From an uncultured Clostridia bacterium (GTDB taxonomy: Bacteria; Bacillota; Clostridia; Christensenellales; UBA3700), in contig CAMOQV010000056.1 in assembly GCA_946623205.1 (NCBI GenBank), positions 1-7,801 of the forward strand: 7,801 bases of DNA. The letters are read 5' to 3'. Shown here piece after piece: positions 6,082-7,801 of the stretch. Position 1 is the first letter of the stretch. Every line of letters starts with the position of its first letter. Below the pieces are notes generated by a model. The model was not told where the DNA came from, ran no database searches, and worked only from the letters and a program-made list of their open reading frames with translations. The position numbers and the translations under genes are program-made.

Positions 6082-7389
6082 TTACAATTCGTCCTCGTCG
6101 TGGACAGATAAATCGATCCCAATGAACTCGTTTTGTATCCACTCCCAGGTTCCATCTTCATAGAACTTTGCAGCTATTACTTGATGGCGTTCATTTGTAG
6201 CTCTTAGATAAATGTATTTATCTAGCTTAAATAATGATATATTTAAGTTACCTTCAAATGTATATCTTGAATAGTTATAATCTGCGTACACGATATGAGT
6301 ATTTGCAAGAGATAAATTATTGCTTGTTCCTAATTGACGATGTGTACCAATTAGTGATTCATATACTTCCCCATCGTATGCAATTACTTCTAATTCTTCT
6401 GTTGATTTTGCTACATAATTCTTTTGCATTTGCGCTAACACACAAGAAAATGTTGCTTTTCCTTGTGAATCAAATGCTAATTCATATTCATATGTGTATA
6501 ATTCTGCTCCATCTATAAGCATCAATCTTGTTTTAAATGTTTGCGAATTAAATGAATCCTTTGTAAAACAATCTTCTGAAGATATAGTAGTTGATGCTCT
6601 TACAAAATCAAATGAGCCATCATCTCTTAATTGAACATATAGATTTGATCCTTGTGTATATAGATTTACAAGTCCATTTTCTCTACCGTTTTCTTCTATA
6701 ATTAGATTTGATGTATATTCTGTTCCTAATTTTGCTGTTTGATAATTAGCTAATCCATTTTTAGGTGGGTTATCTAATGGATATTCAACCTTTAGTTTGA
6801 CATAATGATTTTTATAAATTGAATAACTACCTTTAGCATATTCTTCTTCAGGTGCTTCAATCTTATATCCCATTGCTACCATTTGCGCATTATTATTGCC
6901 TTGAATTGGTTTCATAGTAAGCGTAATAGTTGCATCCATATCTGCAACTTTTTGATTATATGTCAATTGATATGTTCCATCGATTGATTGAGCAAATGTT
7001 TTAAATGCTGTTGATGCATTTTTTGAAGAATCGTAATACTCTAATGTGTTTTGAGATGAAAATACATATCTATTTGTCAAATTGATAAAATCGTCTCTAT
7101 ATTGGAAATCAAAACTTCTACTTGAAGATAAGAATGTAATTCTATATAAATCTGCTTCTTCTTCAGAAAGTGGCTTTTCGTAATCTATCTTTCTTTTAAT
7201 AGCGAAATTACCATTGCCATCTAGTGACATATTACATGAAGTTACGCCCTCTTGATAATTTAATGAGTATTGTTGATCTTCTTGTAGGATATTATTTGGG
7301 TCAACTTGCGGCGTAACATTACAAGCTGTCAAAGATACAACTAGTCCCAAAATTACGATTATTGATATAAATAACCCTATCTTACGCAT
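6082..7389 (-). CDS. Unrecognised lipoprotein, 435 residues
   Basis: A predicted membrane-anchored extracellular lipoprotein. The N terminus MRKIGLFISI is followed by a hydrophobic core and the lipobox LTAC, so signal peptidase II should cut before C23, which would be lipidated. The rest has no further membrane segment. It is rich in Tyr, Asn, Thr and alternating hydrophobic residues, suggesting mainly beta structure. Three similar strand-turn-strand motifs recur: LDGNGNFAIKR (56-66), LRDDGSFDFVR (254-264) and FYEDGTWEWIQ (409-419), each Asp-Gly or Asn-Gly, a small residue, then aromatic-x-hydrophobic. DGTYQLTYN (137-145) resembles the first strand of lipocalin-like folds. The protein ends in acidic DEDEL. 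I recognise no catalytic or ligand motif. The start is fixed by the signal peptide, yet there is no ribosome binding site: a consensus -10 ends six bases before the ATG. No terminator follows, so it may be co-transcribed with the membrane protein gene downstream. Confidence 0.88.
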   Translation of the reverse strand: MRKIGLFISIIVILGLVVSLTACNVTPQVDPNNILQEDQQYSLNYQEGVTSCNMSLDGNGNFAIKRKIDYEKPLSEEEADLYRITFLSSSRSFDFQYRDDFINLTNRYVFSSQNTLEYYDSSKNASTAFKTFAQSIDGTYQLTYNQKVADMDATITLTMKPIQGNNNAQMVAMGYKIEAPEEEYAKGSYSIYKNHYVKLKVEYPLDNPPKNGLANYQTAKLGTEYTSNLIIEENGRENGLVNLYTQGSNLYVQLRDDGSFDFVRASTTISSEDCFTKDSFNSQTFKTRLMLIDGAELYTYEYELAFDSQGKATFSCVLAQMQKNYVAKSTEELEVIAYDGEVYESLIGTHRQLGTSNNLSLANTHIVYADYNYSRYTFEGNLNISLFKLDKYIYLRATNERHQVIAAKFYEDGTWEWIQNEFIGIDLSVHDEDEL

Positions 7390-7395
7390 ATTTAT

Positions 7396-7424
7396 ATTAT
7401 ATATATTGCGAATTATAAATACAA
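7396..7424 (-). promoter_or_regulatory. Promoter abutting the lipoprotein start codon (possible leaderless transcript)
   Basis: TATAAT (7401-7396) is a perfect -10, preceded by TTGTAT (7424-7419) at 17 bases as a weak -35. ATAAAT separates the -10 from ATG 7389, so a normal start site would coincide with the A of the start codon. A second TATAAT at 7417-7412 could give a leader of about 15 bases, which also lacks a Shine-Dalgarno sequence. Confidence 0.6.
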
Positions 7425-7427
7425 TAA

Positions 7428-7473
7428 CGAATAAAAAATAGTGACCTTGATTATCTTATCAAAGCCACTATTT
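7428..7473 (-). terminator. Intrinsic terminator after the pepC-like gene
   Basis: A 16-base-pair stem (7473-7458 with 7451-7436, two G-U pairs) closes a six-base loop and runs into TATTTTTTATT. It lies 17 bases after the stop codon at 7491 and directly upstream of the lipoprotein promoter, so transcription from the peptidase gene should stop here. Confidence 0.9.
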
Positions 7474-7490
7474 CATTAAATTTTCAATAA

Positions 7491-7801
7491 TTAATCGGCA
7501 GCTGTATGACCATCAACAACAATAGGTTCTTGATTTAACATTGCTTTTTGCTCATCAGATAAATACTTAATATTTATTGCAGCATCCCCAATGTATTTTT
7601 GCATCCAACTTTCTGTTGCTACATAATAGCCTTTATCCCCTGCATCTTTACCCCAAGAGTTTTCAATCTTCCATCTATCTGGAACATCTTTTTTATTTAG
7701 ATTAACTCCACAAAGTAACATTGCATGGTTGATTTCAATATGCATCAAATCCATAGCTGGGCCTTTATCAAAATACAAATCTACACCAAAAGCTGATTTA
7801 T
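7491..7801 (-). CDS. pepC: Aminopeptidase C / bleomycin hydrolase-like cysteine peptidase, C-terminal fragment
   Basis: The gene enters from beyond the window; 103 codons are visible, beginning in frame at 7799 (KSAFGVDLYFD). This is the C-terminal part of a family C1B cytosolic aminopeptidase, which removes N-terminal residues from peptides. The visible catalytic residues are the His of EINHAMLLCGV and the Asn of the IENSWG motif; the active-site Cys lies upstream outside the window. GDKGYYVATESWMQKYI followed by KYLSDEQKAMLNQEPIVV fits the PepC C-terminal region. In this family the C-terminal tail reaches into the active-site cleft of the hexamer and makes the enzyme an aminopeptidase; here the tail is EPIVVDGHTAAD. 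An apparent short reading frame from a TTG at 7778 is not a start, since the homologous sequence continues upstream. The gene is followed by a strong terminator. Confidence 0.92.
   Translation of the reverse strand, partial: KSAFGVDLYFDKGPAMDLMHIEINHAMLLCGVNLNKKDVPDRWKIENSWGKDAGDKGYYVATESWMQKYIGDAAINIKYLSDEQKAMLNQEPIVVDGHTAAD

Noticed and set aside
6234..6518. Plus-strand 94-codon hydrophobic frame opposite the lipoprotein gene
   Set aside because: Its Leu/Ile-rich look follows from reading the complement of a Lys/Asn/Glu-rich strand; there is no ribosome binding site. A small antisense membrane peptide is not supported.
1..7801. Alternative genetic code (TGA as tryptophan), considered because of the low GC content
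   Set aside because: Tryptophans in PheS, PheT, U32, PepC and the lipoprotein are TGG, and no real gene has an in-frame TGA.
1..7801. CRISPR array, transposon ends, tRNA genes or phage genes
   Set aside because: No spaced direct repeats, transposase-like protein, long inverted repeats or tRNA cloverleaf were seen on either strand.

Overview
All six genes here lie on the minus strand of an AT-rich bacterial chromosome segment. The layout looks like a low-GC member of the Bacillota (Firmicutes), perhaps a gut Clostridia-like lineage: a T-box leader controls pheS-pheT, a U32 peptidase-family gene follows pheT, the PheS carries the cysteine cluster I associate with Gram-positive PheS, and intrinsic terminators are used. 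I cannot name genus or species. Tryptophan is read from TGG in every real gene and no gene has an in-frame TGA, so the standard bacterial code (table 11) fits and a Mycoplasma-type code is not indicated.

In transcription order (high to low coordinates): (1) the C-terminal end of an aminopeptidase C / bleomycin hydrolase-like cysteine peptidase (7801-7491), closed by a strong intrinsic terminator (7428-7473). (2) A consensus -10 promoter whose predicted start site falls on the start codon of an unrecognised 435-residue lipoprotein (7389-6082). (3) After a 77-base gap with no terminator, an unrecognised two-transmembrane protein of 185 residues with a basic/proline stretch and an acidic tyrosine-rich tail (6004-5447), ended by an intrinsic terminator (5390-5426). 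(4) A promoter (5356-5384) and a phenylalanine-specific T-box leader (about 5349-5112) with specifier codon TTC. (5) pheS (5086-4067), pheT (4057-1649) and an RlhA-like U32 gene (1646 to beyond position 1), packed with gaps of 9 and 2 bases.

The regulatory logic is clear for the right-to-left operon starting at 5349. Uncharged tRNA-Phe should pair with the TTC specifier and, through its ACCA end, with the UGGU bulge. That stabilises an antiterminator sharing its 3' arm with a terminator hairpin, so phenylalanine starvation raises phenylalanyl-tRNA synthetase and, by read-through, the downstream U32 protein, which is probably an RNA-modifying enzyme. The lipoprotein and membrane protein form a separate small cell-envelope unit of unknown function; they are the least explained part of the window.

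I see no mobile element, CRISPR array, tRNA or rRNA gene. The window is mostly ordinary housekeeping sequence. The points most worth a second look are the probable leaderless lipoprotein mRNA, the lipoprotein/membrane-protein pair, and details of the T-box (a weak U tract, an AAC variant in the T-box motif, and possible long-range pairing with the pheS ribosome binding site).
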